From the NCBI RefSeq assembly GCF_000828895.1, contig NZ_AP014568.1:1309858-1373857 (forward strand): a DNA stretch of 64,000 bases. Reading direction: 5' to 3'. Each line of letters opens with the position of its first letter. Position 1 is the stretch's first letter. Source of the DNA: Serpentinimonas raichei. Its GTDB lineage: Bacteria > Pseudomonadota > Gammaproteobacteria > Burkholderiales > Burkholderiaceae_C. Position numbers and translations under genes: made by a program. Below are positions 9,929 through 22,050 of the stretch, piece by piece. A model generated the notes under the pieces. It had not been told where the DNA came from. It saw nothing but the letters and a program-made list of their open reading frames with translations, and did no database searches.

Positions 9929-11782
9929 ATGACTTTTGACGAACTGAACCTCGCCCCGGCTCTGCTGGATGCCGTGCGCGAGCAAGGCTACACCCAACCC
10001 ACCCCGGTGCAGGCGCAAGCCATCCCCTTGGTGCTGGCCGGCCACGACCTGCTGGCTGGCGCCCAGACCGGCACCGGCAAAACCGCCGCCTTCACGCTGC
10101 CGCTGCTGCAGCGCCTGCACGCTGGCCAAGCCGGCCCTGAAGGCCATGCCGGCCATGAGCCCCCCAAACGCGGCCAGCCGCGCCCCATTCGCGCCCTGGT
10201 GCTCACCCCCACCCGCGAACTGGCGGCGCAGGTGGAAGAATCGGTGCGCACCTACGGCAAGCACCTGCAGCTCAAATCCACCGTGATTTTTGGCGGGGTC
10301 GGCATGAACCCGCAGATCGACAAACTGGCCCGGGGCGTCGATGTGCTGGTGGCCACCCCGGGGCGGCTGCTGGACCTGGTGGACCAAGGTCGCCTGGATT
10401 TGTCCAAGGTGGAAATTCTGGTGCTCGACGAAGCCGACCGCATGCTCGACATGGGCTTCATCCACGACGTGAAGAAAATCCTGCGCCTGCTGCCACAAAA
10501 CAAGCAGAGCCTGCTGTTTTCGGCCACCTTCAGCGACGAGATCCGCGAACTCGCCAACGGCCTGCTGCGCAGCCCGAAGCACATCCAAGTCACGCCGCCC
10601 AACACCACGGTGCAGCGCATCGTGCAGACCATCCACCCGGTCGGGCGCGGCAAGAAAAAAGCGCTGCTGGCGCACATCATCAAAGAGCACGACTGGAGCC
10701 AGGTGCTGGTGTTTACGCGCACCAAGTTTGGCGCCAACAACGTGGCCGACTACCTCAATGCCCACGGCGTCGGCGCGCTGGCGCTGCACGGCAACAAGAG
10801 CCAGAGCGCGCGCACCCAGGCGCTGGCCGACTTCAAGAGCGGCACCATCCGCGCCTTGGTGGCCACCGACATCGCTGCGCGCGGGATCGACATCGACGAC
10901 TTGCCGCACGTGGTCAACTACGACATCCCCAATGTGTGCGAGGACTACGTGCACCGCATCGGCCGCACCGGCCGCGCTGGGGCCGAAGGGGCGGCGGTGA
11001 GCCTGGTGAGCCTGGACGAAGAAGGCTTCATGATGGCGATCGAGAAGTTCACCAAGCAACAGCTTGCGGTGCAGATCTTCCCCGATTTCATGCCCGAAGC
11101 CGACGAAAAAGCCGAACCCATCGCCATGGGGCGCCAAACCCTCTGGGGCGGGGCGGGCAAACCACCCAGCCGCGATGTCATGGCTGCCGCCGGGCGCGCC
11201 GCGCGCAAAGAGATGACCGACCGCGTGCGCGACAGCAAGGGCGGCGCGCGCACTGGCCGACCGGCGGGAGGCGCGCCAGCCCGATCCGGCGCGGGCCCCG
11301 CGCGGGTTGCGCCAGCGCGGACGGCGCCTGCGCGGGTTGCGGCAGCCCCCACCTTCCACGACGACGACTTCGACGACGACGCCCAGCCCCCGCGCCACGC
11401 CGACCCCTTGGCCCCGTCCCGGCTGGCCCATGCCCCCGGACGGCGCCGCAACGGTGGGGGCGCTGCCCCTGCTGGCGGGCGCAACCAGGCACCGGGTTCG
11501 GGCACCGGGCCACGCCAGGGCGGTCCGCGCCAAGGTCCGGGTCAAGCTCAGCCGGGCCAGGCACGCAGCCGAAGCGCCGGCAGTGCTGGCGCGGGCGGCC
11601 CCGGCAGCCCGGCACGCCAGCCCGACCCGCTGCGCACCGGCATCGACACCTTGGGCCAGCGCGGCGGCGGCAACCGTTCACGCACCGGCGGCGGTGGCCA
11701 GGGCCAAGGCCAAGGCGGTGGTGGCGGCGGTGGTGGTGGCGGTATCGACCCCCTGCGCACCCGCTTTGGGCGCATCAAATAA
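9929..11782 (+). CDS. rhlE: DEAD-box ATP-dependent RNA helicase RhlE
   Basis: This 617-residue helicase has all core motifs: the Q motif (PTPVQ, about 23-27), Walker [13 protein letters not shown] near 170, SAT, and HRIGRTGR in domain 2. The core ends near residue 400. The remaining third is a low-complexity basic tail rich in Gly, Arg, Pro and Ala, with a short acidic stretch (DDDFDDD) and a run of ten glycines before [11 protein letters not shown]. The DPLRT phrase occurs twice in the tail. RhlE acts in RNA decay and ribosome assembly. The long tail suggests RNA binding or condensate behaviour, which is inference. Confidence 0.95.
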   Translation: MTFDELNLAPALLDAVREQGYTQPTPVQAQAIPLVLAGHDLLAGAQTGTGKTAAFTLPLLQRLHAGQAGPEGHAGHEPPKRGQPRPIRALVLTPTRELAAQVEESVRTYGKHLQLKSTVIFGGVGMNPQIDKLARGVDVLVATPGRLLDLVDQGRLDLSKVEILVLDEADRMLDMGFIHDVKKILRLLPQNKQSLLFSATFSDEIRELANGLLRSPKHIQVTPPNTTVQRIVQTIHPVGRGKKKALLAHIIKEHDWSQVLVFTRTKFGANNVADYLNAHGVGALALHGNKSQSARTQALADFKSGTIRALVATDIAARGIDIDDLPHVVNYDIPNVCEDYVHRIGRTGRAGAEGAAVSLVSLDEEGFMMAIEKFTKQQLAVQIFPDFMPEADEKAEPIAMGRQTLWGGAGKPPSRDVMAAAGRAARKEMTDRVRDSKGGARTGRPAGGAPARSGAGPARVAPARTAPARVAAAPTFHDDDFDDDAQPPRHADPLAPSRLAHAPGRRRNGGGAAPAGGRNQAPGSGTGPRQGGPRQGPGQAQPGQARSRSAGSAGAGGPGSPARQPDPLRTGIDTLGQRGGGNRSRTGGGGQGQGQGGGGGGGGGGIDPLRTRFGRIK

Positions 11783-11805
11783 GCTCAAAAAACCAGGAGC
11801 AGACC

Positions 11806-12195
11806 ATGCGCATTTTGCACACCATGCTGCGCGTAGGCGACCTCGATCGCTCGATCGCCTTCTACACCCAGGTGCTGGGCATGACCCTGCTGCGGCGCTC
11901 GGAAAACCCGCAATATCGGTACACGCTGGCGTTTTTGGGCTTTGAGGGCGGCAACCCCGGCCAGGCCGAAATCGAACTGACCCACAACTGGGGTGTGACG
12001 CAGTACGAAATGGGCAGCGCCTACGGCCACATCGCCATCGGCGTGCCCGATGCCTACGCGGCCTGCGAGCGCATCCGGCAGGCCGGTGGCGCCATCACCC
12101 GCGAGGCCGGACCGGTCAAGGGCGGCAGCACGGTGATCGCCTTTGTCACCGACCCCGACGGCTACAAGATCGAGCTGATCGAACGGGCGGACTAG
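11806..12195 (+). CDS. gloA: Lactoylglutathione lyase (glyoxalase I)
   Basis: This 129-residue metalloenzyme isomerises the methylglyoxal-glutathione hemithioacetal to lactoylglutathione. The four metal ligands of the E. coli enzyme are conserved with a one-residue shift: His5, Glu57 (in IELTHNW), His75 (YGHIA) and Glu123 (KIELIE). The lack of the long eukaryotic insertion places it with the nickel-type bacterial enzymes. A strong ribosome site (AGGAG at 11795-11799) fixes the ATG. Its TAG stop overlaps the stop of the convergent methylase in a shared CTAG. Confidence 0.97.
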   Translation: MRILHTMLRVGDLDRSIAFYTQVLGMTLLRRSENPQYRYTLAFLGFEGGNPGQAEIELTHNWGVTQYEMGSAYGHIAIGVPDAYAACERIRQAGGAITREAGPVKGGSTVIAFVTDPDGYKIELIERAD

Positions 12196-13346
12196 GCCGC
12201 CCAAGCCTGCTGCGGCAAGGCTTGGCCCGTGCTACCCATCAGGCCGCGCACCGGCTCGACCATCAGGCGCGCCACCTCGCGCATGACCGGCATCACCACG
12301 CTGTTGCCAAACTGGCGATAGGCTTGGGTGTCGCTGACCGGTATCTTGAAAGTATCCGGGAACCCCATCAGTCGGGCGCATTCGCGCGGCGTCAGGCGGC
12401 GTGGCCGCTTGCCGGGCCCTTGGTCGACGAGGATCTCTGAGCCATCTTTGTGGTAGCGCGCCGACAGGGTGCGCGTCACGCTTTGGGGTTGCACCAGCCC
12501 AAAGCCAAAACCATTGCCGGCCGCCTTGTGCTTGAGGGCGTAGGCTTGCAGATACTCCCACAGCTTGGGCGTGAGCGTGTAGCGCGGTTGCACGGCGTGG
12601 CTTTGGTGATCAAAAAACCGGTCTGCGTCCCATTCCAGCACGGGCTCGCTGCCGTCGGTTCGGTGCAAGATGCCATGCAGTTTCGGACCTTGTGCGGGCA
12701 ACTGCAAATCGTCCCAAGTAAACCGGGTCGGCCGGCAAAAGCCCACCAAAATGATGCGCTCCCGGTGCTGGGGCGTAAAGTGTCGGCCATCCAAGACGCG
12801 GTGATGCACCTCGTAGCCCAATTCTTCGCGCAGGGTCTGGAGAATCACGGCAAAGGTGCGGCCTTTATCGTGCGAGAGCAGGTTTTTGACGTTCTCCAGC
12901 AAAAAAGCCTGGGGGCGCTTGGCGGCAATGATGCGCGCCACATCAAAAAACAAGGTGCCCTGGGTCGTGCATTCAAAGCCATGCGCCCGACCGAGCGAGT
13001 TTTTTTTGCTCACCCCGGCGATGCTAAAGGGCTGACAAGGAAAACCCGCCAGCAGCACCTCGTGGTCGGGCACCTCGTGCGCCGGCAGCGGCACGATATC
13101 GCCCACAAAGGGGTGGGTGTCGCCAAAGTTCGCTAGGTAGGTCTGCTTGGCGAAGCGGTTCCACTCGCTGGTAAACACGCACTCGGCGCCGTGGGCGGCA
13201 AAGCCCAAGCGGATGCCTCCAATGCCGGCGAACAGGTCAACGACCCGCAACGCCGCACCTTGTGGCTGATCAAAAGGCAGGCAGGCCTGAATCGGCAGCC
13301 TGTGCGGCGTGGCGGCCTGCAGTTTGGTGGGCGCTGCTGCGCTCAT
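12192..13346 (-). CDS. dcm: Dcm-like DNA (cytosine-5-)-methyltransferase
   Basis: This 384-residue C5-cytosine methylase carries motif I ([13 protein letters not shown], about 37-49), motif IV with nucleophile Cys104 (GFPCQPFS), motif VI (ENVKNL), motif VIII ([11 protein letters not shown]) and motif X (YRQFGNSVV). Long stretches, including the variable region ([24 protein letters not shown] in part), resemble E. coli Dcm, so CCWGG is the likely target. No restriction enzyme or vsr repair gene is adjacent, so it appears to be an orphan. The ATG at 13346 is chosen. A TTG at 13355 overlapping the serS stop would add three residues. Confidence 0.92.
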   Translation of the reverse strand: MSAAAPTKLQAATPHRLPIQACLPFDQPQGAALRVVDLFAGIGGIRLGFAAHGAECVFTSEWNRFAKQTYLANFGDTHPFVGDIVPLPAHEVPDHEVLLAGFPCQPFSIAGVSKKNSLGRAHGFECTTQGTLFFDVARIIAAKRPQAFLLENVKNLLSHDKGRTFAVILQTLREELGYEVHHRVLDGRHFTPQHRERIILVGFCRPTRFTWDDLQLPAQGPKLHGILHRTDGSEPVLEWDADRFFDHQSHAVQPRYTLTPKLWEYLQAYALKHKAAGNGFGFGLVQPQSVTRTLSARYHKDGSEILVDQGPGKRPRRLTPRECARLMGFPDTFKIPVSDTQAYRQFGNSVVMPVMREVARLMVEPVRGLMGSTGQALPQQAWAA

Positions 13347-13351
13347 GGGCG

Positions 13352-14734
<1,383 letters not shown>

Positions 14735-14746
14735 CTAAACCGAGCC

Positions 14747-15724
14747 TCAATCGGGGCGGATGCCGGTGCGCTGCACCAAGCGCGTGTAGAAATCGAACTC
14801 GAATCGGATTTGCTCGGCAAACTGCTCGGGGGTGCTGCCCACGACCGGCGCACCGGCGTCCTCGAGCCGCTGGCGCAGCGCCGGATCGGCCAAAACGCGC
14901 ACGGTGTCGGAGTGGATGCGCTGCACCACCTCGCCGGGCAGGCCACGCGGGCCAATTAGACCAAAGAACCCCCCGCGGTTGGCGATCGGTAGCCCAACCT
15001 CAGCAAAGGTGGGCACTTGGGGCAGCTGGGCCAACCGCTGGGGCGACGCCACGGCCAGCGGAATCAGCCGGCCACCGGGTTGGATATGCGGCATCACCCC
15101 AGGCAGGGCATCAAAAATGATCGGCACACGGCCCGCCTTCACGTCAACCAGTGCGGGCGCGGTGCCGCGGTAGGGGATGTGCACCATGAAGATGCGGCTT
15201 TCGAGCTCGATCAGCTCGCCCAGCAGGTGCAGCAGGGTGCCGGTGCCGGGGGTGGCGTAGGAGTAACGACCGGGGTGGCGCCGAACTTCGCGCAGAAACG
15301 AATCGAAATCGCGCGCCGGGAATGAGGGATGCACCGCCAGCACCAAGGGGATGACGACGAGGTTGATGATGGGCGTGAAGTCGTTGACCGGGTGGTATGG
15401 CGTGTTGGGGATGAAGGCCGGATTGGTGGCCAGCGTCGAGACGGCGGACAGGCCCAAGGTGTAACCGTCAGGCGCCGCACGCGCGACCTCGTGGGTTCCG
15501 ATGGCTCCACCGGCGCCGGTGCGGTTGTCCACCGCCACCGATTGGCCCAGCAGCGCCGCCAAGGGCGTGGCCACAGAGCGCGCCACCATATCGGCCGACC
15601 CACCAGGCGTGAACGGAACGATCAGGCGCAGCGAGCGGCTCGGGAAGGCGCGCGCCCAAGCGCGGCCACTGGCGGTGAGCATCGAGGCGAGCCCGGCGGC
15701 CCCCATGAGCGTGCGGCGTTGCAT
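14747..15724 (-). CDS. Bug-type (TctC family) periplasmic solute-binding protein
   Basis: This secreted protein has 325 residues and a signal peptide with an arginine pair (MQRRTLMGAAG) and a cleavage region after GRAWA, so either Sec or Tat export is possible. The mature part has the Bug fold signatures: RLIVPFTPGGSADMVAR, an NRTGAGGAIG loop, and a PDGYTLG segment. Bug proteins bind carboxylates for TctAB transporters or act as sensors. No tctA or tctB is near, so it is an orphan, as is very common in Burkholderiales. A good ribosome site (AGGAG) precedes the ATG at 15724. An earlier in-frame start at 15754 is rejected. Confidence 0.9.
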   Translation of the reverse strand: MQRRTLMGAAGLASMLTASGRAWARAFPSRSLRLIVPFTPGGSADMVARSVATPLAALLGQSVAVDNRTGAGGAIGTHEVARAAPDGYTLGLSAVSTLATNPAFIPNTPYHPVNDFTPIINLVVIPLVLAVHPSFPARDFDSFLREVRRHPGRYSYATPGTGTLLHLLGELIELESRIFMVHIPYRGTAPALVDVKAGRVPIIFDALPGVMPHIQPGGRLIPLAVASPQRLAQLPQVPTFAEVGLPIANRGGFFGLIGPRGLPGEVVQRIHSDTVRVLADPALRQRLEDAGAPVVGSTPEQFAEQIRFEFDFYTRLVQRTGIRPD

Positions 15725-15746
15725 GGTTTTGTCTCCTGCATGGCTA

Positions 15747-15785
15747 AATGGCAAGCCATTGTAGGCAGCAACTTGGCGATTTCAA
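15747..15785 (-). promoter_or_regulatory. Promoter and dyad upstream of the Bug gene
   Basis: On the minus strand TTGAAA (15780-15785) and TACAAT (15758-15763) are separated by 16 bases, a good sigma-70 match. A perfect inverted repeat AATGGC-AA-GCCATT (15747-15760) overlaps the downstream end of the -10 and could be an operator for a repressor. Confidence 0.5.
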
Positions 15786-15859
15786 GGCCAATTTCGGCCG
15801 ATCGGCATGCGGACTTACCCGCGCAAACCAGCCCCCACCCTGTGGGACGCTCTGCAGGC

Positions 15860-16798
15860 TCAATCCAGCTTGAGCCCCTTGGGCAGCGGGAACTTGAGGG
15901 TCTCGCGCGCGCCGTCTAGGCTGCGCACCGACACCGCCCCGAGCGCCTTGAGCCGCTGCAGCACGCCTTGCACCAGGGTTTCGGGGGCCGAGGCACCGGC
16001 GGTCACGCCCACGCGCGCTGCATCGGCAAACCAGTGGTCGCGCAGCTCCGAGGCGTCTTCGACCATGTAGGCGGGCACGCCCAAGCGCTGCGCAAGCTCG
16101 CGCAGGCGGTTGGTGTTGGAGCTGCTCGGGCTGCCTACCACCACCACGGCATCGACCAGTGGGCTGAGCAGCTTGACCGCGTCTTGGCGGTTTTGCGTGG
16201 CGTAGCAGATGTCTTGCTGCTTGGGCTCGCGCAAGGCCGGGAAGCGTGCGCGCACGGCGGCGGCGATTTCGGCCGCGTCATCGACGCTGAGCGTGGTCTG
16301 CGTCACCAGCGCCAGCCGCTCGGTTTGCTGCGGCTGCACCCGCGCCACGTCGGCCAAATCTTCCACCAGATGGATGCCGGCATCGAGCTGGCCCATGGTG
16401 CCTTCGACCTCCGGGTGGCCTTTGTGGCCGATCATGATGAACTCGTAGCCTTCTTGGTGCAGCTTGGCCACTTCCACATGCACCTTGCTCACCAGCGGGC
16501 AGGTGGCATCGAAGATGCGGAAACCGCGCCGCTCGGCCTCGCGCTGCACCGCCAAGCTGACTCCGTGGGCGCTGAACACCAGCGTGGCACCGGCGGGCAC
16601 GTCGTCCAGCTCCTCGATGAAGATGGCCCCGCGATCCCTTAGGTCATTGACCACGTGGGTGTTGTGCACGATTTCGTGGCGCACGTAGATCGGGCGGCCA
16701 AACTTGGCCAGTGCGCGCTCGACGATTTCGATGGCGCGGTCGACCCCGGCGCAAAAGCCACGCGGCTCGGCCAGCAGCACCTCTTGCACGGCCGCCAT
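15860..16798 (-). CDS. ispH: 4-hydroxy-3-methylbut-2-enyl diphosphate reductase
   Basis: The last enzyme of the MEP isoprenoid pathway, 312 residues, makes IPP and DMAPP using an Fe-S cluster. The three cluster cysteines are Cys16 ([12 protein letters not shown]), Cys100 ([11 protein letters not shown]) and Cys198 (ICYATQNRQ). The SSNTNRL substrate-binding segment is present. The ATG at 16798 shares one base with the fkpB stop (TGATG), which is a stronger coupling argument than the GTG one codon upstream. fkpB-ispH is a conserved pair. Confidence 0.97.
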   Translation of the reverse strand: MAAVQEVLLAEPRGFCAGVDRAIEIVERALAKFGRPIYVRHEIVHNTHVVNDLRDRGAIFIEELDDVPAGATLVFSAHGVSLAVQREAERRGFRIFDATCPLVSKVHVEVAKLHQEGYEFIMIGHKGHPEVEGTMGQLDAGIHLVEDLADVARVQPQQTERLALVTQTTLSVDDAAEIAAAVRARFPALREPKQQDICYATQNRQDAVKLLSPLVDAVVVVGSPSSSNTNRLRELAQRLGVPAYMVEDASELRDHWFADAARVGVTAGASAPETLVQGVLQRLKALGAVSVRSLDGARETLKFPLPKGLKLD

Positions 16799-17244
16799 CA
16801 CAGCACCGCGATCAGTTGCACTTCAAAACGCACCGGCTGGCCTGCCAGGGGGTGGTTGAAGTCGATCTGGAGCGCGCCGTCGGGGCGCAGCTGGCAAACG
16901 GTGCCAGCATAGTGGCCCAGGCCGTCGGGGGTGGGGAACTGCAGCACATCGCCCACGGCGTGGCCCTGCAGCGGCAGGCCCAAGCGCTGCAGCAGCGTGC
17001 GCGCCACCCATTGCACCTTGTCTGGCTGGCGCTCGCCAAAGGCGGCACCGGCGGGCAGCTCGATCACGGCGTGCGCGCCGTCGTGCAAGCCGAGCAGTTG
17101 CGCTTCGAGCGCGGGCGAGAGTGCGCCGCTGCCCAGGCTCAGGGTGGCGGGCTGGGCGGCAAAGGTGTCGATCAGGCTGCGCCCGTCGGGCCCCGAGAGG
17201 CGGTAATGCAGGGTGAGGAAGGAGTCGGGGGCGACTGGGTTCAT
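16798..17244 (-). CDS. fkpB: FKBP-type peptidyl-prolyl isomerase, SlyD/FkpB-like
   Basis: This 148-residue protein has the split FKBP fold of SlpA/FkpB. The N-terminal FKBP strand carries [19 protein letters not shown], the middle insert-in-flap domain carries [11 protein letters not shown], and the C-terminal strand is [11 protein letters not shown]. It lacks the His/Cys-rich metal tail of SlyD. The adjacency to ispH supports the FkpB name. The start at 17244 is chosen because sequence further upstream reads through the radC promoter region. Confidence 0.9.
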   Translation of the reverse strand: MNPVAPDSFLTLHYRLSGPDGRSLIDTFAAQPATLSLGSGALSPALEAQLLGLHDGAHAVIELPAGAAFGERQPDKVQWVARTLLQRLGLPLQGHAVGDVLQFPTPDGLGHYAGTVCQLRPDGALQIDFNHPLAGQPVRFEVQLIAVL

Positions 17245-17311
17245 GGCGGGGCTGCGCGGCGGCAACAATAGAATAACTTGGCGTATTGTAAAAAACTTGG
17301 GAGCCGCCGCT

Positions 17312-18001
17312 GTGAACACCGCCTCAATGCCCTTGAAGGGCCTGCCCGCCGATGCGCGCCCGCGCGAAAAGCTGCTGCAGCGCGGCCCCGCCGCCCTGAG
17401 CGATGCCGAGCTGCTGGCGCTGCTGCTGCGCACCGGCATCCCGGGCAAAAACGTGGTGCAACTGGCGCAGGAGCTGGTGGACCGCTTTGGCGGCGTGGCC
17501 GGGCTGCTGCACAGCGGCCCGCAGGACCTGCAAAGCATCAAAGGGCTGGGGCCGGCCAAGCGCGCCGAGCTGCTGGCGGTGGTCGAACTGGCGCGGCGTG
17601 CGTTGGCGCAGGGGCTGGCCGAGCGGCCGCTGTTTGATACACCGCAGGCGGTGGCGCAGTACCTGCAACTGCATTTGGGCCACAAGCCGCACGAGGTGTT
17701 TGCGCTGTTGTTTCTGGATAGCCAGCACCGGCTGCTGGCCTACGAGGAGCTGTTTCGCGGCACCTTGGGGCAGACCAGCGTCTATCCGCGCGAGGTGGTG
17801 CTGCGCGCCCTGCACCACCACGCCGCCGCCGTGGTGCTGGCACACAACCACCCCAGCGGCGCCAGCGAGCCTTCGCGCGCCGACCAGCTCCTGACCGATT
17901 CGCTCAAGGCGGCGCTGGCGCTGGTCGATGTGCGGGTGCTGGACCACTTCGTGGTTACGGCAGCGGGCTGCCGCTCGATGGCCGAAATGGGGCTGGTCTA
18001 G
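17312..18001 (+). CDS. radC: RadC family JAB-domain protein
   Basis: This 229-residue protein has an N-terminal helix-hairpin-helix region ([17 protein letters not shown], about 73-89) and a C-terminal JAB/MPN domain with the metal motif HNHPSG (178-183) followed by a downstream Asp. The name is historical. A role in DNA repair is doubtful and biochemical activity is unknown. The GTG start at 17312 is chosen because GGGAG sits eight bases upstream. An ATG at 17327 has no ribosome site. It is divergent from fkpB. Confidence 0.93.
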   Translation: MNTASMPLKGLPADARPREKLLQRGPAALSDAELLALLLRTGIPGKNVVQLAQELVDRFGGVAGLLHSGPQDLQSIKGLGPAKRAELLAVVELARRALAQGLAERPLFDTPQAVAQYLQLHLGHKPHEVFALLFLDSQHRLLAYEELFRGTLGQTSVYPREVVLRALHHHAAAVVLAHNHPSGASEPSRADQLLTDSLKAALALVDVRVLDHFVVTAAGCRSMAEMGLV

Positions 18002-18026
18002 CGGCCCCCCCGTGCACCCACGTGCA

Positions 18027-19622
18027 TCAGACTTGCGGCACCGCCTCCCCCACCACCTGTTGCGGCTGCGGGGTGCGGATCAGGTAATCAAAAGCGCTCA
18101 GCGCCGCTTTGGCCCCTTCGCCGGCCGCAATCACGATCTGCTTGTAGGGCACGGTGGTGCAGTCGCCCGCGGCAAACACGCCGGGTACGCTGGTGTGGCC
18201 CCTAGCGTCGATCACGATCTCGCCGTGGGGGCTCAGGGCCAGCGCACCCTTGAGCCATTCGGTATTGGGCACCAGGCCGATCTGCACAAAAATGCCTTCC
18301 AGCGCCAGATCGTGCGCGCTGCCGGTGGCGCGGTTGGTGTAGCGCAGACCGTTGACGCGTGCGCCGTCACCCAGCACCTCGGTGGTCTGCGCCTGAGTGA
18401 TCACGGTTACGTTGGGCAGGCTGCGCAGCTTGGCTTGCAGCACCGCGTCGGCGCGCAGTTCGGCGGCAAATTCGAGCAGCGTCACGTGCTGCACGATGCC
18501 GGCCAGGTCGATCGCGGCTTCCACGCCCGAGTTGCCGCCGCCGATCACCGCCGTGCGCTTGCCCTTGAACAGCGGGCCGTCGCAGTGCGGGCAGTAGGCC
18601 ACGCCTTTGTTTTGGTATTCGCGCTCGCCCGGCACGTTCATGTTGCGCCAGCGCGCTCCGGTGCTCAGCACCACGCTGCGCGCTTTCAGCACCGCGCCAC
18701 TGGCCAGTTCGATGCCGATCAGGCCACCCGGCTGTGCCGCAGGCAGCAGCCGCACCGCACGCTGCAGGTTCATGATCTGCACCTCGTAGTGGCGCACGTG
18801 CGCCTCCAGCGCGGCGGCCAGCTTGGGGCCTTCGGTGTGCAGTTGCGAGGGGTAGTTTTCGATCGCCAGCGTGTCGTTGAGCTGGCCACCCATGCGCTCG
18901 GCCAGCAAGCCGGTGCGGATGCCCTTGCGCGCCGCATACACCGCCGCCGCCGCACCGGCCGGTCCACCGCCGATGTTGAGCACATCGAAGGGCTCCAGCG
19001 CATCGAGCTGCTGCGCCTGCTTGACCAGAGCACCGGCGTCGAGCTTGGCCAGCACCTCTTCCACGCTCATGCGGCCCGAGCCAAACGCGGCCCCATTCAG
19101 ATACACCGACGGCACCGCCAGCACATCGCGCTCGTTCACCTCTTGCTGGAACAGCGCGCCGTCGATCACCACCGTCTGCACGCGCGGATTCAGCAGCGCC
19201 AGCAGGCTGAGCGCCTGCACCACATCGGGGCAGTTGTGGCAGCTCAGCGACATATAAATCTCAAATCGGTAGTCGCCCGGCAAGGCCTTGATCTGCTCGA
19301 TCAGGCCGGCTTCGACCTTGGGCGGATGCCCGCCCGCCCACAGCAGCGCCAGCACCAGCGAGGTGAACTCGTGGCCCAGCGGCACGGCGGCAAAACGCAA
19401 CTGGCCCGGCTGGCCCTGCCCTTGCACGGTAAAGGATGGCACGCGCGCGTCTTGCCCGTCGGTGCGCAACGCGATTTTGTTTGAGAGCGCAGCGATGGTT
19501 TCGAGCAACTCGCGCATCTCTAGCGAGGCGCTGGAGCCATCCAGCGCGGCCACCAGCTCGATCGGCTGCTGCAGGCGCTCCAAATAGGCTTGGAGCTGGG
19601 CTTTGAGGGTATCGTCGAGCAT
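18027..19622 (-). CDS. ahpF: Alkyl hydroperoxide reductase subunit F
   Basis: This 531-residue flavoprotein passes electrons from NADH to AhpC. It has the N-terminal tandem thioredoxin-like domain with redox pair Cys128/Cys131 (CHNC), the FAD-binding GGGPAG near 218-223, the NADH-binding GGGNSG, and the second pair Cys344/Cys347 (CPHC). All redox centres are intact and the length is typical. It lies 52 bases downstream of ahpC and is probably co-transcribed. It is convergent with radC. Confidence 0.97.
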   Translation of the reverse strand: MLDDTLKAQLQAYLERLQQPIELVAALDGSSASLEMRELLETIAALSNKIALRTDGQDARVPSFTVQGQGQPGQLRFAAVPLGHEFTSLVLALLWAGGHPPKVEAGLIEQIKALPGDYRFEIYMSLSCHNCPDVVQALSLLALLNPRVQTVVIDGALFQQEVNERDVLAVPSVYLNGAAFGSGRMSVEEVLAKLDAGALVKQAQQLDALEPFDVLNIGGGPAGAAAAVYAARKGIRTGLLAERMGGQLNDTLAIENYPSQLHTEGPKLAAALEAHVRHYEVQIMNLQRAVRLLPAAQPGGLIGIELASGAVLKARSVVLSTGARWRNMNVPGEREYQNKGVAYCPHCDGPLFKGKRTAVIGGGNSGVEAAIDLAGIVQHVTLLEFAAELRADAVLQAKLRSLPNVTVITQAQTTEVLGDGARVNGLRYTNRATGSAHDLALEGIFVQIGLVPNTEWLKGALALSPHGEIVIDARGHTSVPGVFAAGDCTTVPYKQIVIAAGEGAKAALSAFDYLIRTPQPQQVVGEAVPQV

Positions 19623-19674
19623 CTCTGCAATCCTTGGGGTGTGGGCGGGGCCAGCGGGCTTTAGGGGGAGTCGC

Positions 19675-20238
19675 TTAGATTTTTCCTACCAGTTCCAGCG
19701 AGGGGGCCAGGGTTTTGGCGCCTTCGTTCCACTTGGCTGGGCAGACTTGGCCGGGGTTCTTGGCCACGTACTGGGCCGCCTTGAGCTTGCGCAGGGTTTC
19801 TTTGACGTCGCGCGCAATGGCGTTGTCGTGGATTTCGGCGGTCTTGATCTGGCCTTCGGGGTTGATGATGAAGGTGCCGCGCAGCGCCAGACCTTCGGCC
19901 TCGATGTGCACGCCAAAGGCGCGGGTCAGGGTGTGGGTGGGGTCGGCCACCAGCGGGAACTTGGCTTTGCCCACGGCGGGCGAGGTTTCATGCCACACTT
20001 TGTGCGAGAAGTGGGTGTCGGTGGTGACGATATAGACCTCGGCACCGAGTTTTTGGAACTCGGCGTAGTTATCGGCGGCGTCTTCCACTTCGGTTGGGCA
20101 GTTGAAGGTGAAGGCGGCCGGCATGAAAATCAGCACCGACCATTCGCCCTTGAGCGTTTCGTCGGACACTTGCACGAACTTGCCGTTGTGGAAAGCCTGG
20201 GCTTTGAAAGGCTGGACTGGGGTGTTGATGATCGACAT
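19675..20238 (-). CDS. ahpC: Alkyl hydroperoxide reductase subunit C (peroxiredoxin)
   Basis: This typical 2-Cys peroxiredoxin has 187 residues, with peroxidatic Cys47 in FNCPTE and resolving Cys166 in QVCPAKW. It reduces H2O2 and organic peroxides and is recycled by AhpF encoded next door. The ATG at 20238 follows a good AGGAG site. An in-frame start at 20298 would read through the promoter. The upstream region contains a -10 hexamer and a dyad compatible with OxyR-type control. Confidence 0.97.
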   Translation of the reverse strand: MSIINTPVQPFKAQAFHNGKFVQVSDETLKGEWSVLIFMPAAFTFNCPTEVEDAADNYAEFQKLGAEVYIVTTDTHFSHKVWHETSPAVGKAKFPLVADPTHTLTRAFGVHIEAEGLALRGTFIINPEGQIKTAEIHDNAIARDVKETLRKLKAAQYVAKNPGQVCPAKWNEGAKTLAPSLELVGKI

Positions 20239-20293
20239 GGAAACTCCTGAAGGGAAGGATTGAGGGTTAACGAGATTGGTGAAAACCCTAGTC

Positions 20294-20338
20294 ATCATAG
20301 CCCAGCCGATAGCTGTTGTTTATTGATACTGGCTATCG
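20294..20338 (-). promoter_or_regulatory. ahpC promoter with OxyR-like dyad
   Basis: On the minus strand TAAACA (20317-20322) and TATGAT (20294-20299) are 17 bases apart. A CGATAG...CTATCG inverted repeat with a 20-base spacer (20307-20338) overlaps the -35. The ATAG/CTAT elements recall OxyR sites, but the canonical four-element spacing is not met, so a LysR-type regulator in general is the safer call. Confidence 0.4.
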
Positions 20339-20401
20339 CGAACATTGATGCACCGCCGCATGGGGCGCTGGTGGGGCGCTGAAGAGCCCCGTTGCGGTCG
20401 C

Positions 20402-21904
20402 CTACTTCATCGTTGGCATGACGAATTCGGGGTCGCGCACGCCGGTGGGCCAGCGCGCGGTCACGGTCTTGAGCCGAGTATAAAAGCGCACCCCGTCGGG
20501 GCCGTGCATGTGCAGCGGGCCAAACAGGCTGCGCTTCCAGCCGCCAAAGCTGTGAAACGCCATCGGCACCGGGATCGGCACGTTGATGCCGACCATGCCC
20601 GCCTGCACCCGGTGCGCAAACTGGCGCGCCGCGTCGCCATCGCGGGTGAAAATGGCGGTTCCGTTGCCGTATTCGTGCTCATCGACCAGCTTGAGGGCGG
20701 CCTCGAAATCGGGCACGCGCAGCAGGCACAGCACCGGGCCAAAAATTTCTTCGCGGTAGATGCGCATCTCGGGGCGGACGCGGTCAAACAGGCAGCCGCC
20801 CAGAAAAAACCCATCCTCGTAGCCGGGTACGCGCAAGCTGCGGCCATCGACCAGCAGCTCGGCGCCCTCGGCCACGCCGGAATCCACGTAGGCGCGCACG
20901 CGCTCGCGGTGCGCCGCCGTCACCAGCGGGCCGATATCGGGCTCGGCTTGGTTGCCGGGCCCGATGCGCAGCCCCTCGACCAAGGGCCGCAGCTTGGCGA
21001 TCAGCGCCTCGGCCGTGGCATCGCCCACGCACACCGCCACCGAAATGGCCATGCAGCGCTCGCCCGCCGAACCGTATGCGGCCCCGAGCAGCGCGGCGGC
21101 GGCTTGCTCCAGATCGGCGTCGGGCAGGATCACCATGTGGTTCTTGGCCCCGCCCAAGGCCTGCACGCGCTTGCCCAGTGCGCTGCCGCGGGCATAGATG
21201 TAATCGGCCACCGGCGTCGAGCCCACGAAGCTGAGCGCCTGCACACGCGGGTCGTCGAGCAGGGCATCGACCGCCACCCGGTCGCCCTGCAGCACGTTGA
21301 ACACGCCATCGGGTAGGCCAGCATCCTTGAGCAGCCGGGCCAAGATCAGCGGCGCGCTCGGCACGCGCTCGGAGGGCTTGAGCACGAAGGTGTTGCCGCA
21401 AGCCAGCGCCACCGGGAACATCCACATCGGCACCATGCAGGGAAAATTGAAAGGCGTAACGCCCGCCACCACCCCCAGCGGCGCGTACTCAGTGTAGGAA
21501 TCCACCCCGCGGCCGACGTTGATCGAATGCTCGCCCTTGAGCAGGTGCGGCGCGCCACAGGCGAACTCGACCACCTCTAGCCCGCGCGTGAGCTCGCCGT
21601 GGGCGTCGGCCAGCACCTTGCCGTGCTCGGCGCTGATGGCGGCGGCGATTTCATCGGCATGGCGCTCCAGCAATTCCTTGAAGCGAAACAACACCCGCGC
21701 GCGCTGCAGCGGCGGCGTTTGGCCCCAAGCCGGGAAAGCGGCTTGGGCGGCGGCCACCGCCTGCGCCGCCTCGGCAGCCGTTGCCAGCGGCACTTGGGCC
21801 TGCACCCGACCCGTGGCCGGGTCGAACACCTCAGCGTGGCAGCCGCTGCGGCCAGCCAGGCTTTGGCCGTTGATGAAATGGGGGATGTGGCGCTGGGTGC
21901 TCAT
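20402..21904 (-). CDS. mmsA: CoA-acylating methylmalonate-semialdehyde dehydrogenase
   Basis: This 500-residue aldehyde dehydrogenase converts methylmalonate (or malonate) semialdehyde to propionyl- (or acetyl-) CoA in valine and inositol breakdown. The PFNFP motif (151-155), the GSTPV NAD loop, and catalytic Cys284 in [11 protein letters not shown] are MmsA hallmarks. The general-base Glu of other aldehyde dehydrogenases is replaced, as expected in the CoA-acylating class. The usual partner mmsB is not visible nearby. It lies upstream of ahpC on the same strand, but ahpC has its own promoter. Confidence 0.95.
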   Translation of the reverse strand: MSTQRHIPHFINGQSLAGRSGCHAEVFDPATGRVQAQVPLATAAEAAQAVAAAQAAFPAWGQTPPLQRARVLFRFKELLERHADEIAAAISAEHGKVLADAHGELTRGLEVVEFACGAPHLLKGEHSINVGRGVDSYTEYAPLGVVAGVTPFNFPCMVPMWMFPVALACGNTFVLKPSERVPSAPLILARLLKDAGLPDGVFNVLQGDRVAVDALLDDPRVQALSFVGSTPVADYIYARGSALGKRVQALGGAKNHMVILPDADLEQAAAALLGAAYGSAGERCMAISVAVCVGDATAEALIAKLRPLVEGLRIGPGNQAEPDIGPLVTAAHRERVRAYVDSGVAEGAELLVDGRSLRVPGYEDGFFLGGCLFDRVRPEMRIYREEIFGPVLCLLRVPDFEAALKLVDEHEYGNGTAIFTRDGDAARQFAHRVQAGMVGINVPIPVPMAFHSFGGWKRSLFGPLHMHGPDGVRFYTRLKTVTARWPTGVRDPEFVMPTMK

Positions 21905-21954
21905 ACAAAAAAACGGCGGCCAAATGGGCTTGGGCAGGGCATTCTAGCGCCCCC

Positions 21955-21983
21955 TTAAAAGCGCCAAACAAAAGCGCTAAACT
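21955..21983 (+). promoter_or_regulatory. Candidate bfr promoter
   Basis: TTAAAA (21955-21960) and TAAACT (21978-21983) are 17 bases apart, 67 bases before the bfr start. Each matches four of six consensus positions. No Fur-box-like sequence was recognised. Confidence 0.3.
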
Positions 21984-22050
21984 GCGCAATGGCAAACCCA
22001 AAGCGCGCCGTGCGTGCTGTCTGCTCAAACAACTTTAAGGAACCTCCACC

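Noticed and set aside
9719..11545. A 608-codon minus-strand frame opposite rhlE
   Set aside because: It is antisense to a certain helicase gene, His/Gly/Ala-rich, and has no motif. GC-rich antisense frames of this length are common here.
10936..11805. Upstream extension of the gloA frame
   Set aside because: It lies inside the rhlE gene in another frame. The strong ribosome site and conserved [10 protein letters not shown] set the true start.
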